A stretch of DNA of 64,000 nt. Origin: Serinibacter arcticus (lineage in GTDB: Bacteria > Actinomycetota > Actinomycetes > Actinomycetales > Beutenbergiaceae). Under the pieces are notes generated by a model that did no database searches, was not told where the DNA came from, and saw only the letters and a program-made list of their open reading frames with translations. A program made the translations under genes and the position numbers. The stretch spans positions 558,001 to 622,000 of the forward strand of contig NZ_RHPJ01000002.1 of the NCBI RefSeq assembly GCF_004786095.1. Reading direction: 5' to 3'. This document shows positions 11,203 to 19,936 of the stretch, piece after piece; the first letter of the stretch is position 1, and every line of letters begins with the position of its first letter.

Positions 11203-11538
11203 CTACCGGCGGCTGCGGCGCTGCGCCGCCTCGTACCGGCGCCGCACCTCGGCCGAGATCCGGCCCCGCGGCTGCACCTCGATGCCGTTCTCCGCCGCCC
11301 ACGCGCGGATCGCCTGCGTGTCGGAGGGCTGGCTGCTGCGCGCCACCTCCTGGCGGATGCCGCCGACCCGGCGGGCCGCCTCGATGAACGGCGTCATGGC
11401 TTCGTCGAACGCCTCGGCGTTCGTGTCGTCCAGGTCCACGGTGTAGGCCACGCCGCGGTAGTTGAACTGCACCGTCGTCACGTTCTCGGTGCTGCCGCTG
11501 ATGTCGTCCACCAGGTCGGTCACGGTCTTCTGCGCCAC
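11203..11538 (-). CDS. lsr2: Lsr2-type nucleoid-associated protein
   Basis: At 111 residues this is the normal Lsr2 length. The N-terminal beta-rich dimerization part ('VQFNYRGVAYTVDLDD') and the C-terminal DNA-binding part ('IRAWAAENGIEVQPRGRIS') with the AT-hook-like 'RGR' motif are both present. Lsr2 is the actinobacterial H-NS analogue that coats AT-rich, often acquired, DNA and silences it. The start is GTG at 11536-11538 after a GGAG site. It stands alone between the F420-type enzyme and the FadR-type regulator genes. Confidence 0.95.
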   Translation of the reverse strand: MAQKTVTDLVDDISGSTENVTTVQFNYRGVAYTVDLDDTNAEAFDEAMTPFIEAARRVGGIRQEVARSSQPSDTQAIRAWAAENGIEVQPRGRISAEVRRRYEAAQRRSRR

Positions 11539-11673
11539 GTTGGTCTCCGGGCCTCAGATGGTAGGGAGCCCCGCCGGCGGTCGAGGATCCGCGTGCGAGG
11601 TGCCCGGGGTGCTCCCGAGTTCCCGATCGGTCTCGTCGCGGGGGAACGAACGGATCGTCGAGCAGACCGAAGT

Positions 11674-12405
11674 TTAGTCGACGGATCTGGGAGAGCGCAG
11701 TGGAAGCGATTCCACCTGGGCGTCGATGAGTGGTGCCAGCATCGTGGCGATGGCCGCCGCGGCTCGCTCGGGACTCCCGTCGGCGATCGCGGCGACCAGC
11801 TCGGCGTGGTCCGCCGCGTGCGGATCGGCGTCGGCGTCGACGTCGTCCACCAGCACGTCCTCGTAGAGCGGGACGAGGCCGTCGTACAGGTCGACCAGCA
11901 GCGCGTTGTGCGTCGCCGCGACGACGGCACGGTGCAGCGCGACGTCCGCGGCGATCCGCGCGGCCCGGTCGGGGGCGTCCCACGTGTGCGTCCGCACCTC
12001 GAGCGCGGCGCGCAGCGCGGCGACGTCGTCCTCGTCCCGGCGACGCGCCGCGATCGCGGAGGCGGCGCCGTCGATCGCGTTGCGCAGCTCGAGGCCGTCG
12101 CGTCGGTCGACCCTGGTCGCCCGCCGGGCGAGCGACGTCGCCAGCTCGGACCTGGCGATGACGAACGTGCCGCGGCCCTGCTCGCGGCGGACGAGACCGG
12201 CCTGGACCAGGGACTGGATGGCCTCGCGGACGGTGTTGCGCCCCGCGCCGACCCACGCCATGAGGTCGGCCTCGACGGGGATCCGCGCGCCGACCGGCCA
12301 CGCGCCGTCGGCGATGGCCTCGTGGAAGCGTGCCGTGACCGCGTCCGTCACGTTCCGTCCCCTGGGCACGACGGCGCCCGGGGGGTTAGGCTCGGCGCGA
12401 TTCAT
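11674..12405 (-). CDS. GntR/FadR-family transcriptional regulator
   Basis: This 243-residue protein has an N-terminal winged helix (about 18-85, 'WVGAGRNTVREAIQSLVQAGLV') and an all-helical FCD domain with metal-ligand-like His residues ('DVALHRAVVAATHNALL'). FCD regulators sense small carboxylates. It is divergent from the MFS gene with only 27 bases between starts, so it very probably controls that exporter and itself. A minus-strand -10 box TAGGAT lies 6 bases before its ATG, implying a leaderless mRNA. Confidence 0.9.
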   Translation of the reverse strand: MNRAEPNPPGAVVPRGRNVTDAVTARFHEAIADGAWPVGARIPVEADLMAWVGAGRNTVREAIQSLVQAGLVRREQGRGTFVIARSELATSLARRATRVDRRDGLELRNAIDGAASAIAARRRDEDDVAALRAALEVRTHTWDAPDRAARIAADVALHRAVVAATHNALLVDLYDGLVPLYEDVLVDDVDADADPHAADHAELVAAIADGSPERAAAAIATMLAPLIDAQVESLPLRSPRSVD

Positions 12406-12432
12406 CCCATCATCCTATCTCTTGGATCTCAT
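12406..12432. promoter_or_regulatory. 27-base divergent promoter gap of the FadR-type regulator / MFS pair
   Basis: On the minus strand TAGGAT (12417-12412) is a -10 box 6 bases before the regulator ATG. On the plus strand TATCTC begins at 12416, sharing the TA at 12416-12417, though its spacing to the MFS GTG is less ideal. The gap is so short that both promoters must reach into the opposite gene. Confidence 0.4.
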
Positions 12433-13731
12433 GTGAACGTGCGAGTGCGCGCCGGAGCGCTTCCCCTCCTCGCCGTCGTCCTGACGGCTCTCAACCTCCG
12501 CACCGCGGTGACGGGCTTCACCCCGTTGCTGGAGCTGATCGGCGCCGATCTCGGCTTCGGCCCGTCGCTGTACGGCGTCCTGGGCACGATCGTGACGGCC
12601 AGCTTCGCCGTGTTCGGGCTGCTTGCGGCGTCCGTCGCGCGACGAGTCGGTCTCGAGCGGACGATCGCGATCGCCGTCGCCCTCACGACCGCCGGCATCG
12701 TGCTCCGGGCGCTCTCCCCGTCGACGGCGATGCTCGTGATCTCCACGGTCATCGCCTTCACCGGGGTCGGGGCTTCGAACGTCCTGGTGATCCCGCTGGT
12801 GAAGAAGTACTTCTCCGCGCACCTCAAGGCGGTCAGCTCGCTCTACATCGCGCTGCTGCAGGTCGGCCAGTTCGTGGCACCCCTGCTGGCCCTGCCGGTC
12901 GCGCTCGCGGTGGGCTGGCGGTGGGCGATCGGGATGTGGGCGGTGCTGACCGCCGTCGCCGTCGTGCTGTGGATCGCGCTCGCCGCCCGGGCACGAAGGG
13001 CCGAGCGCCGCTCCCTCGTCGCCGACGCTTCCGCCACCCTGGACGCCCCGGTGGACGGCAGCCCGTTCACGTCGCCGTTCGCACCCCCGCCCGCCCCCGC
13101 CCGACTCGTCGGCGCCTGGCGCACCCCGCTGCTGTGGTCGCTCGTCCTGATGATGGGGATCACGAGCCTGAACGTGCACGCCGTGTTCACGTGGCTCCCC
13201 GCGATCCTGGTCGACGCAGGCGCCGACCCCGCCTCCGGCGGCGCGCTGCTCGCGCTGTTCTCGGTGCTCGGCCTGCCGGCGGCGTTCGTGGTGCCCCCGC
13301 TCGCGATCCGGCTGCGGAACCCGTTCGTGATCGTCGCGGTCTGCACCGTGCTGATGGTCGGTGGCTACGCCGGCCTGCTGCTCTCGCCCGGGGCGGGCGC
13401 GGTGGTGTGGGTGGTGCTGCTGGGGCTCGGCGTGAGCACCTTCCCGCTGTGCCTCACCCTGGTCAACGCACGCACCAGCACGACGGCGGGGTCCACCGTC
13501 CTCTCGGGAGCGATGCAGGGCGTGGGCTACGCGATCGCGTGCCTCGGTCCGTTCGGCACGGGCGCCCTGTACGCCGCCACCGGCGCCTGGACCGGCTCGT
13601 TCATCGTCCTGTTCGCGAGCCTCGCGGTGATGCTGGTGGCCGGCTGGATCGCCTGCCGGCCCGCGACGCTCGAGGAGCAGGTCGGCGGGCTCGCCGTGTC
13701 AGCGGGCGCGGCCGGGGCCGGCGTCCGCTGA
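12433..13731 (+). CDS. MFS transporter, CynX/NimT-like
   Basis: This 432-residue protein has about twelve hydrophobic helices and the CynX/NimT opening 'LTALNLRTAVTGFTPLLELI'; the motif 'ARRVGLER' follows helix 2 and a longer soluble loop separates the halves. Known members carry cyanate or confer 2-nitroimidazole resistance, so small anionic or drug-like substrates are plausible. GTG 12433 was taken as start because the conserved N-terminus begins there; the frame is open far upstream as a shadow. Its 3' end overlaps the convergent glycosyltransferase gene by 33 bases. Confidence 0.88.
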   Translation: MNVRVRAGALPLLAVVLTALNLRTAVTGFTPLLELIGADLGFGPSLYGVLGTIVTASFAVFGLLAASVARRVGLERTIAIAVALTTAGIVLRALSPSTAMLVISTVIAFTGVGASNVLVIPLVKKYFSAHLKAVSSLYIALLQVGQFVAPLLALPVALAVGWRWAIGMWAVLTAVAVVLWIALAARARRAERRSLVADASATLDAPVDGSPFTSPFAPPPAPARLVGAWRTPLLWSLVLMMGITSLNVHAVFTWLPAILVDAGADPASGGALLALFSVLGLPAAFVVPPLAIRLRNPFVIVAVCTVLMVGGYAGLLLSPGAGAVVWVVLLGLGVSTFPLCLTLVNARTSTTAGSTVLSGAMQGVGYAIACLGPFGTGALYAATGAWTGSFIVLFASLAVMLVAGWIACRPATLEEQVGGLAVSAGAAGAGVR

Positions 13732-14736
13732 GCCGACGACGCGCTCGAACAGCGCCTCGTACGCCTCGACCATCCGGTCGTGGGAGAACCGGTCGACGGC
13801 GTCGGCCCGGCACCGGGCGCGGTCCAGCAGCGCCGCCTGCTCCACGGCGGCGACCGCCTGGTCGACGTCGTCGACCAGGAAGCCGTTGACCCCCGGCCGG
13901 ACGAGCTCGGGCATCGACCCGCGCGGGTGAGCCACGACGGGTGTGCCCGCCATCATCGACTCGGCCACGGAGAGCCCGAACGGCTCCTCGAAGTCGATCA
14001 GGTGCAGCATGGCGACGGCGCCTCCCAGCAGGTGGTCACGCTCGGCCGGCCCGACCGGCCCGACGTAGGTGACGTGCTCCCCGTCGAGGTGGGGCTCCAC
14101 GCTCGAGCGGAAGTAGTCCCGGTCGTGGATCACGCCGGCGATCACCAGCGGACGTCCGGCCCGCCGCGCCACCTCGACGGCCAGCGCCGTCCCCTTGTCC
14201 GGATGGATCCGGCCGAGGAACAGCAGGTGGCCGCCGTCGCCCCCGCCGAGCGAGATCGTCCCGGGATCGATCCCGTGGTGGATGGTCGCGGCGTAGGTGA
14301 GGTCGGGGTGGCGCGAGGCGTCGCTGATCGAGACGTAGTGCGTGACGTCGTCGTAGGCGCGGTAGACCGGCAGGATCTTCTCGGAGGAGAAGCCGTGCAC
14401 CGTGGTGACCACCGGCGTCGCGACGAGGCGGCTGAAGGCGAGCGGCAGGAAGTCGAACTGGTTGGAGATGACGTCGAACCGGTCGGCGCGCTCGAACACG
14501 GAGGCGAGGTGCAGCGCCTCGTCCACCTTCGCGTCCCGGCTCGGGTCCTCCTCGTACCCTGCGGCGGCGGTCGCGTGCAGCCGGGCGGTCGTCAGCGAGT
14601 CGGCCGTGGCGAACAGGGTCACCTCGTGCCCCCGCGCCACCAGACCCTCGGTCAACGTGGCGGCCACCTGCTCCCACGGGCCGTAGCCGCGCGGTGGCAC
14701 CCGGTGCGCGATCGAGGCGATGACGGCGATCCTCAC
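13699..14736 (-). CDS. Glycosyltransferase family 4 protein
   Basis: This 345-residue retaining GT-B enzyme has an N-terminal acceptor domain ('PPRGYGPWEQVAATLTEGL') and a C-terminal donor domain with 'LFLGRIHPDKGTALAVEVA' and the EX7E-type 'EEPFGLSVAESMMAG'. The start is GTG 14734-14736 behind GAGGAGGT. It is divergent from another GT4 gene that opens the GH130 operon, so both probably build the same envelope or storage glycan, using a nucleotide sugar in the cytoplasm. Confidence 0.92.
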   Translation of the reverse strand: MRIAVIASIAHRVPPRGYGPWEQVAATLTEGLVARGHEVTLFATADSLTTARLHATAAAGYEEDPSRDAKVDEALHLASVFERADRFDVISNQFDFLPLAFSRLVATPVVTTVHGFSSEKILPVYRAYDDVTHYVSISDASRHPDLTYAATIHHGIDPGTISLGGGDGGHLLFLGRIHPDKGTALAVEVARRAGRPLVIAGVIHDRDYFRSSVEPHLDGEHVTYVGPVGPAERDHLLGGAVAMLHLIDFEEPFGLSVAESMMAGTPVVAHPRGSMPELVRPGVNGFLVDDVDQAVAAVEQAALLDRARCRADAVDRFSHDRMVEAYEALFERVVGSADAGPGRAR

Positions 14737-14916
14737 GGCGACCTCCTCGGTCGGCCCGACCCTACGCCCCCGCCGCGGCGCGGGTGCTATGTTGCGACTT
14801 CGGGCAGCTCCACCGCCCACGCCAGCTACGCCCCTCCGGTCGGGTGACTCGGGATGCGGCCCCCACCGTGAACGGCAGCACGTCAGCTGCGTCACGTCAC
14901 GACGAGAGCGGCCCGC

Positions 14917-16095
14917 GTGAGCACCAGCTTCGGCTTCGTCTCCACCTACCCCGACACCCCGTGCGGGATCGCCACGTACTCCCGCTCGCTGAGCGAGCAC
15001 CTCGAGGCGCTCGGGGTCGAGGTCGGGGTCGTGCGCCTCGTCGAGCGCCCCACCCGTCTCGAGCGGCCCGTGATCCACGCCTGGGAGACCGAGGGGCCCC
15101 CCTCCGACGTCGCGCGGCAGGCCGAGCGCGCGGCCCGGGCGCTGGACCCCTACGACGTCGTGCTGCTGCAGCACGAGTACGGCATCTTCGGCGGGGACGA
15201 CGGCGAGGACGTGCTCCAGCTCGTCCGGCGGCTGCGCCTGCCGCTGGTGACCGTGGCCCACACCGTGCTGTCCGCACCGACGCCCCACCAGCGCAAGGTG
15301 CTCGACGCCGTCGTGGCCGCCTCCGACGCGGTGGTGACGATGACTCGCACGGCGCACGACCGTCTCGTGCGGGACTGGGGCGTGCCGCCCGAGAAGGTGC
15401 ACGTGATCGCCCACGGCGCCCCGGCGAGCTTCGCCGCCCCGAGGTCGGAGCCCGCGGGCGGTGAGCCGACGATCCTGACCTGGGGCCTGCTGTCGCCGGG
15501 CAAGGGCATCGAGTGGGCCATCATGGCGATGGCCGACCTGCGGGAGCGGGGTGTCCGGGCGCGCTACCGCGTCGTGGGTCAGACCCACCCGCGGGTCCTG
15601 GAGCACCACGGCGACGTCTACCGGCACTCGCTCGAGCAGCTGGTGCACGACCTCGGCCTCCCCGACGTGGTCGAGTTCGATCCGCGCTACCTGGACGCCG
15701 AGGAGCTGGGCGCCGTCGTGGCGGCGGCCGACGTCGTGCTGCTGCCCTACGACTCCCTGGAGCAGGTCACCTCCGGGGTGCTCGTGGAGGCGGTCGCCGC
15801 GGGCAAGCCGGTGGTCGCCACGCGCTTCCCGCACGCGGTGGAGCTGCTCGAGGGCGGGGTCGGTGGTCTCGTCCCGCGGCGGAACCCGGCCGCGGCGGCC
15901 GACGCACTGCAGCGCGTCCTGTCCGAGCACGAGGTCGCGGGTTCGATGGCGGCGAGCGCGCGCGAGCTGTCCGCCTCGCTGCTGTGGCCGGTGGTGGCCA
16001 CCCAGCACCTGGCGCTCGCACGATCCGTGGCGGCCGGGTCGAGCCGTGGCGGCCCCGTGTCCGCCCGCGACCCCCGGCTGGAGTGGGTGCCGTGA
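14917..16095 (+). CDS. Glycosyltransferase family 4 protein, first gene of the GH130 operon
   Basis: This 392-residue GT-B protein has 'TYPDTPCGIATYSRSLSEHL' at the N-terminus, 'TWGLLSPGKGIEWAIMAM' at the start of the donor domain and 'LEQVTSGVLVEAVAAG' with the EX7E glutamates. The 'GIATY' opening is typical of group-1 transferases found beside GH130 phosphorylases. The next gene starts on its stop codon (GTGA). The acceptor is not known; a mannose-type donor is suggested only by the context. Confidence 0.9.
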   Translation: MSTSFGFVSTYPDTPCGIATYSRSLSEHLEALGVEVGVVRLVERPTRLERPVIHAWETEGPPSDVARQAERAARALDPYDVVLLQHEYGIFGGDDGEDVLQLVRRLRLPLVTVAHTVLSAPTPHQRKVLDAVVAASDAVVTMTRTAHDRLVRDWGVPPEKVHVIAHGAPASFAAPRSEPAGGEPTILTWGLLSPGKGIEWAIMAMADLRERGVRARYRVVGQTHPRVLEHHGDVYRHSLEQLVHDLGLPDVVEFDPRYLDAEELGAVVAAADVVLLPYDSLEQVTSGVLVEAVAAGKPVVATRFPHAVELLEGGVGGLVPRRNPAAAADALQRVLSEHEVAGSMAASARELSASLLWPVVATQHLALARSVAAGSSRGGPVSARDPRLEWVP

Positions 16096-17114
16096 GCCGG
16101 GCGGTGGTGCTCGACCACCTCGCCGCGCTCAGCACGCCGATCGGACTCTACGAGCACGCCCTGCTCACCAGCCCGCGGATCGAGCACGGGATGTGCGTGG
16201 ACGACGTCGCGCGGGCCCTCGTGGTGACCTCGCGCATCGTGGCGCCCGACGCCCGCACGAGCGAGCTGACCGCGGTCTACCTCGACTTCCTGCTGGGCGC
16301 CCAGGTGCCCGACGGCCGCTCGCACAACCGACGCGACCCCGCGGGGGCGTGGCTGGACGAGCCCGGCACGCAGGACCACTGGGGCCGCTCGCTGTGGGCG
16401 CTCGCGACCGCGGCCACGCACGTCACCGATCCCGCCGTCGCCGGCGCGGCCCTGCGCGGCGCCACGGTGGCGCTCGCGGCCCGTTCGGTGCACCTGCGGG
16501 CCACGGCCTACGCCGTGCTGGGCGCGGCGGCGGTGCTGAGCGCGGACGAGGGGGACGTCGCGGCGCGGGTGTTCCTCACCGCCTCCCGCCCCGTGCTCCC
16601 GGCCCGCTCGACGGGCTCGTGGCCGTGGCCGGAGCCCCGGCTCTCCTACGCCAACCCCGTCGTGCCCGAGGCGATGATCGCGCTCGGTCGCGTGCTCGGT
16701 GATCCCGAGCTGGTGGGACGCGGGCTCGTCCTGCTCCGGTGGCTCGTGGATCTGCAGACGGCGCGCGGCCACCTCTCCGTGGTTCCCGTCGGCGGTCACG
16801 GACCCGGCGAGACCCTGCCCGCGTTCGACCAGCAGCCCATCGAGGTCGCGGCCCTGGCCGAGGCGGCCGCCACGGCGTGGCGCGCCACGCACGGGCGCGA
16901 GTGGCTCGGCGTGCTGGAGATCGCCGTCGCCTGGTTCGAGGGGGAGAACGACAGCGCGACCCCGCTGCGCGAGGTCGGTACCGGCGGTGGCCGGGACGGC
17001 CTGGAACGGCACGGCGCGAACGAGAACCAGGGAGCCGAGTCCACCCTGGCCTGGCTCGCCACGGTCCAGCTGTGGCTCGACGCGTCCGGCACGGTGCAGG
17101 CACCCTCGCCGTGA
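16092..17114 (+). CDS. Alpha-toroid (six-hairpin glycosidase-like) protein
   Basis: At 340 residues, the protein is nearly all helical with repeated Ala-rich hairpins, as in (alpha/alpha)6 barrels. 'HGMCVDDVARAL', 'DGRSHNRR', 'WPWPEPRLSYANPVVPEAM' and the C-terminal 'NQGAESTLAWLATVQLWL' are typical of a conserved protein that lies between GT4 and GH130 genes in actinobacteria and cyanobacteria. Its activity is not established; a glycan-binding or hydrolytic role is inferred from the fold. GTG 16092 overlaps the previous stop and its own stop overlaps the GH130 start. Confidence 0.7.
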   Translation: MSRAVVLDHLAALSTPIGLYEHALLTSPRIEHGMCVDDVARALVVTSRIVAPDARTSELTAVYLDFLLGAQVPDGRSHNRRDPAGAWLDEPGTQDHWGRSLWALATAATHVTDPAVAGAALRGATVALAARSVHLRATAYAVLGAAAVLSADEGDVAARVFLTASRPVLPARSTGSWPWPEPRLSYANPVVPEAMIALGRVLGDPELVGRGLVLLRWLVDLQTARGHLSVVPVGGHGPGETLPAFDQQPIEVAALAEAAATAWRATHGREWLGVLEIAVAWFEGENDSATPLREVGTGGGRDGLERHGANENQGAESTLAWLATVQLWLDASGTVQAPSP

Positions 17115-18616
17115 CCACCGCCGACCCCCCGTGGGTGAGACGGACCGCCCACCACCTGGTGCCCGACCCCGCGCGGGTGACCACCGCGGTCTTCCTCCCG
17201 GGACAGGAGCTGAGGTCGGGGGCCTCGCGGTCGTCCGGGGTGCTCGAGCGGGTGTGCGCGCTGGAGCCCGCCGAGGTCGACGCGGCCCTGGTCGACCTGA
17301 GGGAGAGGTTCGCCCATCGGCACGCCGATCTCGAGCGGATCTGGCTGGCGAGCTTCGCGCTCGTCGAGCACCGCCTGCCGCGGTCGCGCGTGAGCGACGA
17401 GCAGCGTCGGCTCCTGATCGGGGCCACCTTCACCCAGGAGGTCTCCCTCGAGGGGGCGGCGCTGTGCAACCCCTCGATCGTGGCGCACCCCGACCAGGGC
17501 GGCCTTCCGCCCGGTTCGCTGCGGCTGGTGCTCTCGCTGCGCGCCGTGGGGGAGGGGCACCGCTCGAGCATCGAGCTGCGCACGGCCACGATCGACGCGG
17601 CCGACGACCTCGTCATCGACCCGGTGGAGGGCGCTCCCGTGCGGGCCCTCACCCGCCACGGGCCCTACGAGCGCACCGCGTTCGAGCACCACCTCGCCGA
17701 CGTCGGAGGAGCGCGCGCGAGCGCCGACTTCGTGCTCTCCCAGCTGGGCCTCACCTTCTCCAGGGCCGACCTCGACGCCGCGCTGGTCCGGCTGCGCCGT
17801 CAGCTGCTGACCCGGGGCGAGTCGGTGCGGGAGATCGCGATCCTGGAGGACGTGGCCGCGCGCTGCTACACCTCCTCGTTCGCGGCTGCGAGCACCCTGG
17901 ACCAGCGGGTCCTGGTCGCGGAGCACGACTTCGAGCGGCAGGGGCTCGAGGACCTGCGGCTGACCCCGCTCCGCACGCTCGCCGGTGAGCGGACCTTCGC
18001 CGGCACGTACACGGCGTTCGACGGACGGAGCGCGCGCGGACAGCTCCTGCGCACGAAGGACTTCCGCACCTTCAGCTCCGCCCCGCTCGTGGGGCCGGGG
18101 GCGCGCGACAAGGGGCTCGCGCTCTTCCCGCGACCGATCGGCGGTCGGTACGCCGCGCTCTCGCGAGCGGACCGGGAGACGAACTCGCTCACCTGGTCCA
18201 CCGACCTCATCCACTGGACCGAACCGATCGCGCTGCAGCACCCCGGTCGGCGCTGGGACCTCGTGCAGCTCGGCAACTGCGGCTCGCCGCTGGAGACCGA
18301 GCGTGGCTGGCTGGTGCTCACCCACGGGGTGGGCCCGATGCGGACGTACGGGATCGGGGCCCTGCTGCTGGATCGGGACGATCCGACCCGAGTCCTCGGA
18401 AGCCTGCCGTACCCGCTCCTGACGCCGGCCGCGTCCGAGCGCTCCGGCTACGTGCCCAACGTCGTCTACTCGTGCGGCTCCCTGCTGCACGGACGCACGC
18501 TCGTGCTGCCCTACGGCTGCAGCGACACCAGCACGAGGATCGCCACGGTCGACCTCGACTCCCTGCTCGACGCGCTCGCGGGGCACCCGTCGCCCATCGG
18601 CGGTGAGACCCGATGA
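17111..18616 (+). CDS. Glycoside hydrolase family 130 protein (mannoside phosphorylase-like)
   Basis: This 501-residue protein carries a five-bladed propeller in its second half with GH130 signatures: 'CNPSIV', 'DKGLALFPRPIGG', 'LTWSTDLIHW', 'GNCGSPLETERGWLVLTHGV' and 'GPMRTYGIGALLLDRDDPTR'. GH130 enzymes phosphorolyse or hydrolyse beta-mannosides. The N-terminal 120 residues are a helical extension. It sits between the alpha-toroid and cupin genes with GTGA and ATGA overlaps, so it is cotranslated with glycan-making enzymes rather than with transporters. Confidence 0.9.
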   Translation: MTTADPPWVRRTAHHLVPDPARVTTAVFLPGQELRSGASRSSGVLERVCALEPAEVDAALVDLRERFAHRHADLERIWLASFALVEHRLPRSRVSDEQRRLLIGATFTQEVSLEGAALCNPSIVAHPDQGGLPPGSLRLVLSLRAVGEGHRSSIELRTATIDAADDLVIDPVEGAPVRALTRHGPYERTAFEHHLADVGGARASADFVLSQLGLTFSRADLDAALVRLRRQLLTRGESVREIAILEDVAARCYTSSFAAASTLDQRVLVAEHDFERQGLEDLRLTPLRTLAGERTFAGTYTAFDGRSARGQLLRTKDFRTFSSAPLVGPGARDKGLALFPRPIGGRYAALSRADRETNSLTWSTDLIHWTEPIALQHPGRRWDLVQLGNCGSPLETERGWLVLTHGVGPMRTYGIGALLLDRDDPTRVLGSLPYPLLTPAASERSGYVPNVVYSCGSLLHGRTLVLPYGCSDTSTRIATVDLDSLLDALAGHPSPIGGETR

Positions 18617-19029
18617 CCGGCGACGCCACCGCTGCCGACGGCGGGGCCGACGTCACCGCGGACGAGGTGCAGCTCAAGCCCTGGGGGAACGAGCGCATCT
18701 TCGCCGACGGCGCCCACGGTTACGTCGGCAAGATCATCACCGTGGACGGTGGGCAGTCGCTGAGCCTCCAGGTGCACGCGGCCAAGGACGAGACCATGCA
18801 CGTCCTGCACGGCAGCGGCAGGCTCGAGCACGGACCGGACGCCGACCACCTCGCCGTGCTCCTGCTCGCTCCGGGCGACACCGTGCACCTCGCTCCCGGT
18901 ACGGTCCACCGCTGCACGGCCGTCACCCCGCTCGTGCTCGTGGAGACCTCGACGGCGGCACCCGGGTGGCGCGAGGACATCACCCGGCTGGCCGACTCCT
19001 ACGGACGTGCCGGCACGACGGCGCCGTGA
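18613..19029 (+). CDS. Cupin protein, phosphomannose-isomerase-type fold
   Basis: This 138-residue single cupin has 'KPWGNERIFAD' and 'LSLQVHAAKDETMHVLHGSG', a metal-binding His/Glu set, and a second motif 'PGDTVHLAPGTVHR'. The 'KPWG' start and the order of motifs are those of the cupin part of type II mannose-6-phosphate isomerase/mannose-1-phosphate guanylyltransferase. In this operon it could supply mannose phosphate for GDP-mannose or recycle the GH130 product; that is inference. The ATG overlaps the GH130 stop. A hairpin follows at 19090. Confidence 0.8.
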   Translation: MTGDATAADGGADVTADEVQLKPWGNERIFADGAHGYVGKIITVDGGQSLSLQVHAAKDETMHVLHGSGRLEHGPDADHLAVLLLAPGDTVHLAPGTVHRCTAVTPLVLVETSTAAPGWREDITRLADSYGRAGTTAP

Positions 19030-19089
19030 CACCCGGTCCTCGGGTCACCCGGTGGCGCCGCACGGTTCCGGTGCGCGTCCGGGAACGCA

Positions 19090-19122
19090 GAAGCCCCGCC
19101 GGCCTGGGGCCGACGGGGCTTC
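19090..19122. terminator. Shared terminator of the GH130 operon and tRNA-Arg
   Basis: GAAGCCCCG... (19090-19103) pairs with ...CGGGGCTTC (19109-19122) over 14 positions with one mismatch and a 5-base loop. It lies downstream of both the plus-strand operon and the minus-strand tRNA gene. Confidence 0.7.
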
Positions 19123-19142
19123 CGCGTCGCTGTCTCAACGAG

Positions 19143-19215
19143 CGCGCCCGGAGGGACTCGAACCCCCAACCTTCTGATCCGTAGTCAGATGCTCTATCCA
19201 TTGAGCTACGGGCGC
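19143..19215 (-). tRNA. tRNA-Arg, anticodon ACG
   Basis: The minus strand folds into a full cloverleaf of 73 bases: acceptor GCGCCCG/CGGGCGC, D-arm GCTC...GAGC, anticodon stem TCTGA/TCAGA with loop CTACGGA (anticodon ACG), and T-arm with GGTTCGAGTCC. The 3' CCA is not encoded, as is common in actinobacteria. With adenosine-to-inosine editing it would read CGU, CGC and CGA codons. Confidence 0.97.
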
Positions 19216-19342
19216 GTGGCCCTGAGGCCGGGAAAGAGCATAACCCGCAGCCGACCCAAAGGCGAAATCGACGGCGGCGGTCCTGGATGACCGCGCCACG
19301 GCCGCCCGGCTCGTCCGTCCCACCCGGCCGGAGCCGGGGGCG

Positions 19343-19891
19343 TCAGGACTCGCGCTGCGGGTGGAGGCCCTCGCCGATCTCCTCCACGAGCTTGTCGTTG
19401 AACGCGGGAAGGTCCTTCGGCGTCCGGCTGGACACGAGGCCCTGGTCGCACACGACCTCCTCGTCCACCCAGGTCGCGCCCGCGTTGACGAGGTCGGTGC
19501 GCAGGCTGGGGTACGAGGTCATCGTGCGGCCCTTCACCACGTCGGCGTCCGTGAGGATCCAGCCGCCGTGGCAGATGACGCCGACCGGCTTGGCCGCCGT
19601 GACCAGCGCGCGCACCAGGTCGACGGCGGAGGTGTCCATGCGGATCTTGTCGCCGTTGACGACACCGCCCGGGAGCACCAGGGCGTCGTAGTCGTCGGCC
19701 CTCGCCTCGGCCGTCGTGAGGTCGACGGTGGCCTCGCCGCCGTTCTTGCCCGTGATCGTGCCGGACTCGGTCGAGACGAGGACGGCGGTCGCGCCGTGGT
19801 CGGTGACGGCCTTCCAGGGCTCGAACAGCTCCGAGTCCTCGAAGCCGTTCGTGGCGACGAAGGCGACGCGCTTGCCGGTGAGGTGGGACAT
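19343..19891 (-). CDS. DJ-1/PfpI-family protein (YhbO-like)
   Basis: This 182-residue class-I glutamine-amidotransferase-fold protein has the nucleophile elbow 'GVICHGGW' (Cys107, His108) and the acidic partner Glu18 in 'NGFEDSE'. 'LVLPGGVVNGDKIR' is the conserved strand-turn. Bacterial members act in glycation and oxidative stress defence, with glyoxalase or deglycase activity claimed for some. It is followed upstream on the same strand by SDR and CsbD genes, a cluster of stress-type proteins that may be coregulated. Confidence 0.93.
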   Translation of the reverse strand: MSHLTGKRVAFVATNGFEDSELFEPWKAVTDHGATAVLVSTESGTITGKNGGEATVDLTTAEARADDYDALVLPGGVVNGDKIRMDTSAVDLVRALVTAAKPVGVICHGGWILTDADVVKGRTMTSYPSLRTDLVNAGATWVDEEVVCDQGLVSSRTPKDLPAFNDKLVEEIGEGLHPQRES

Positions 19892-19936
19892 GGTGGTTCT
19901 CCTTCGGATGCGAGGGGTGGCAGGGGAGGGCGGGGT

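Noticed and set aside
9499-12432. Long open frame leading into the MFS gene
   Set aside because: Composition is shadow-like opposite five real minus-strand genes; the conserved transporter starts at 12433.
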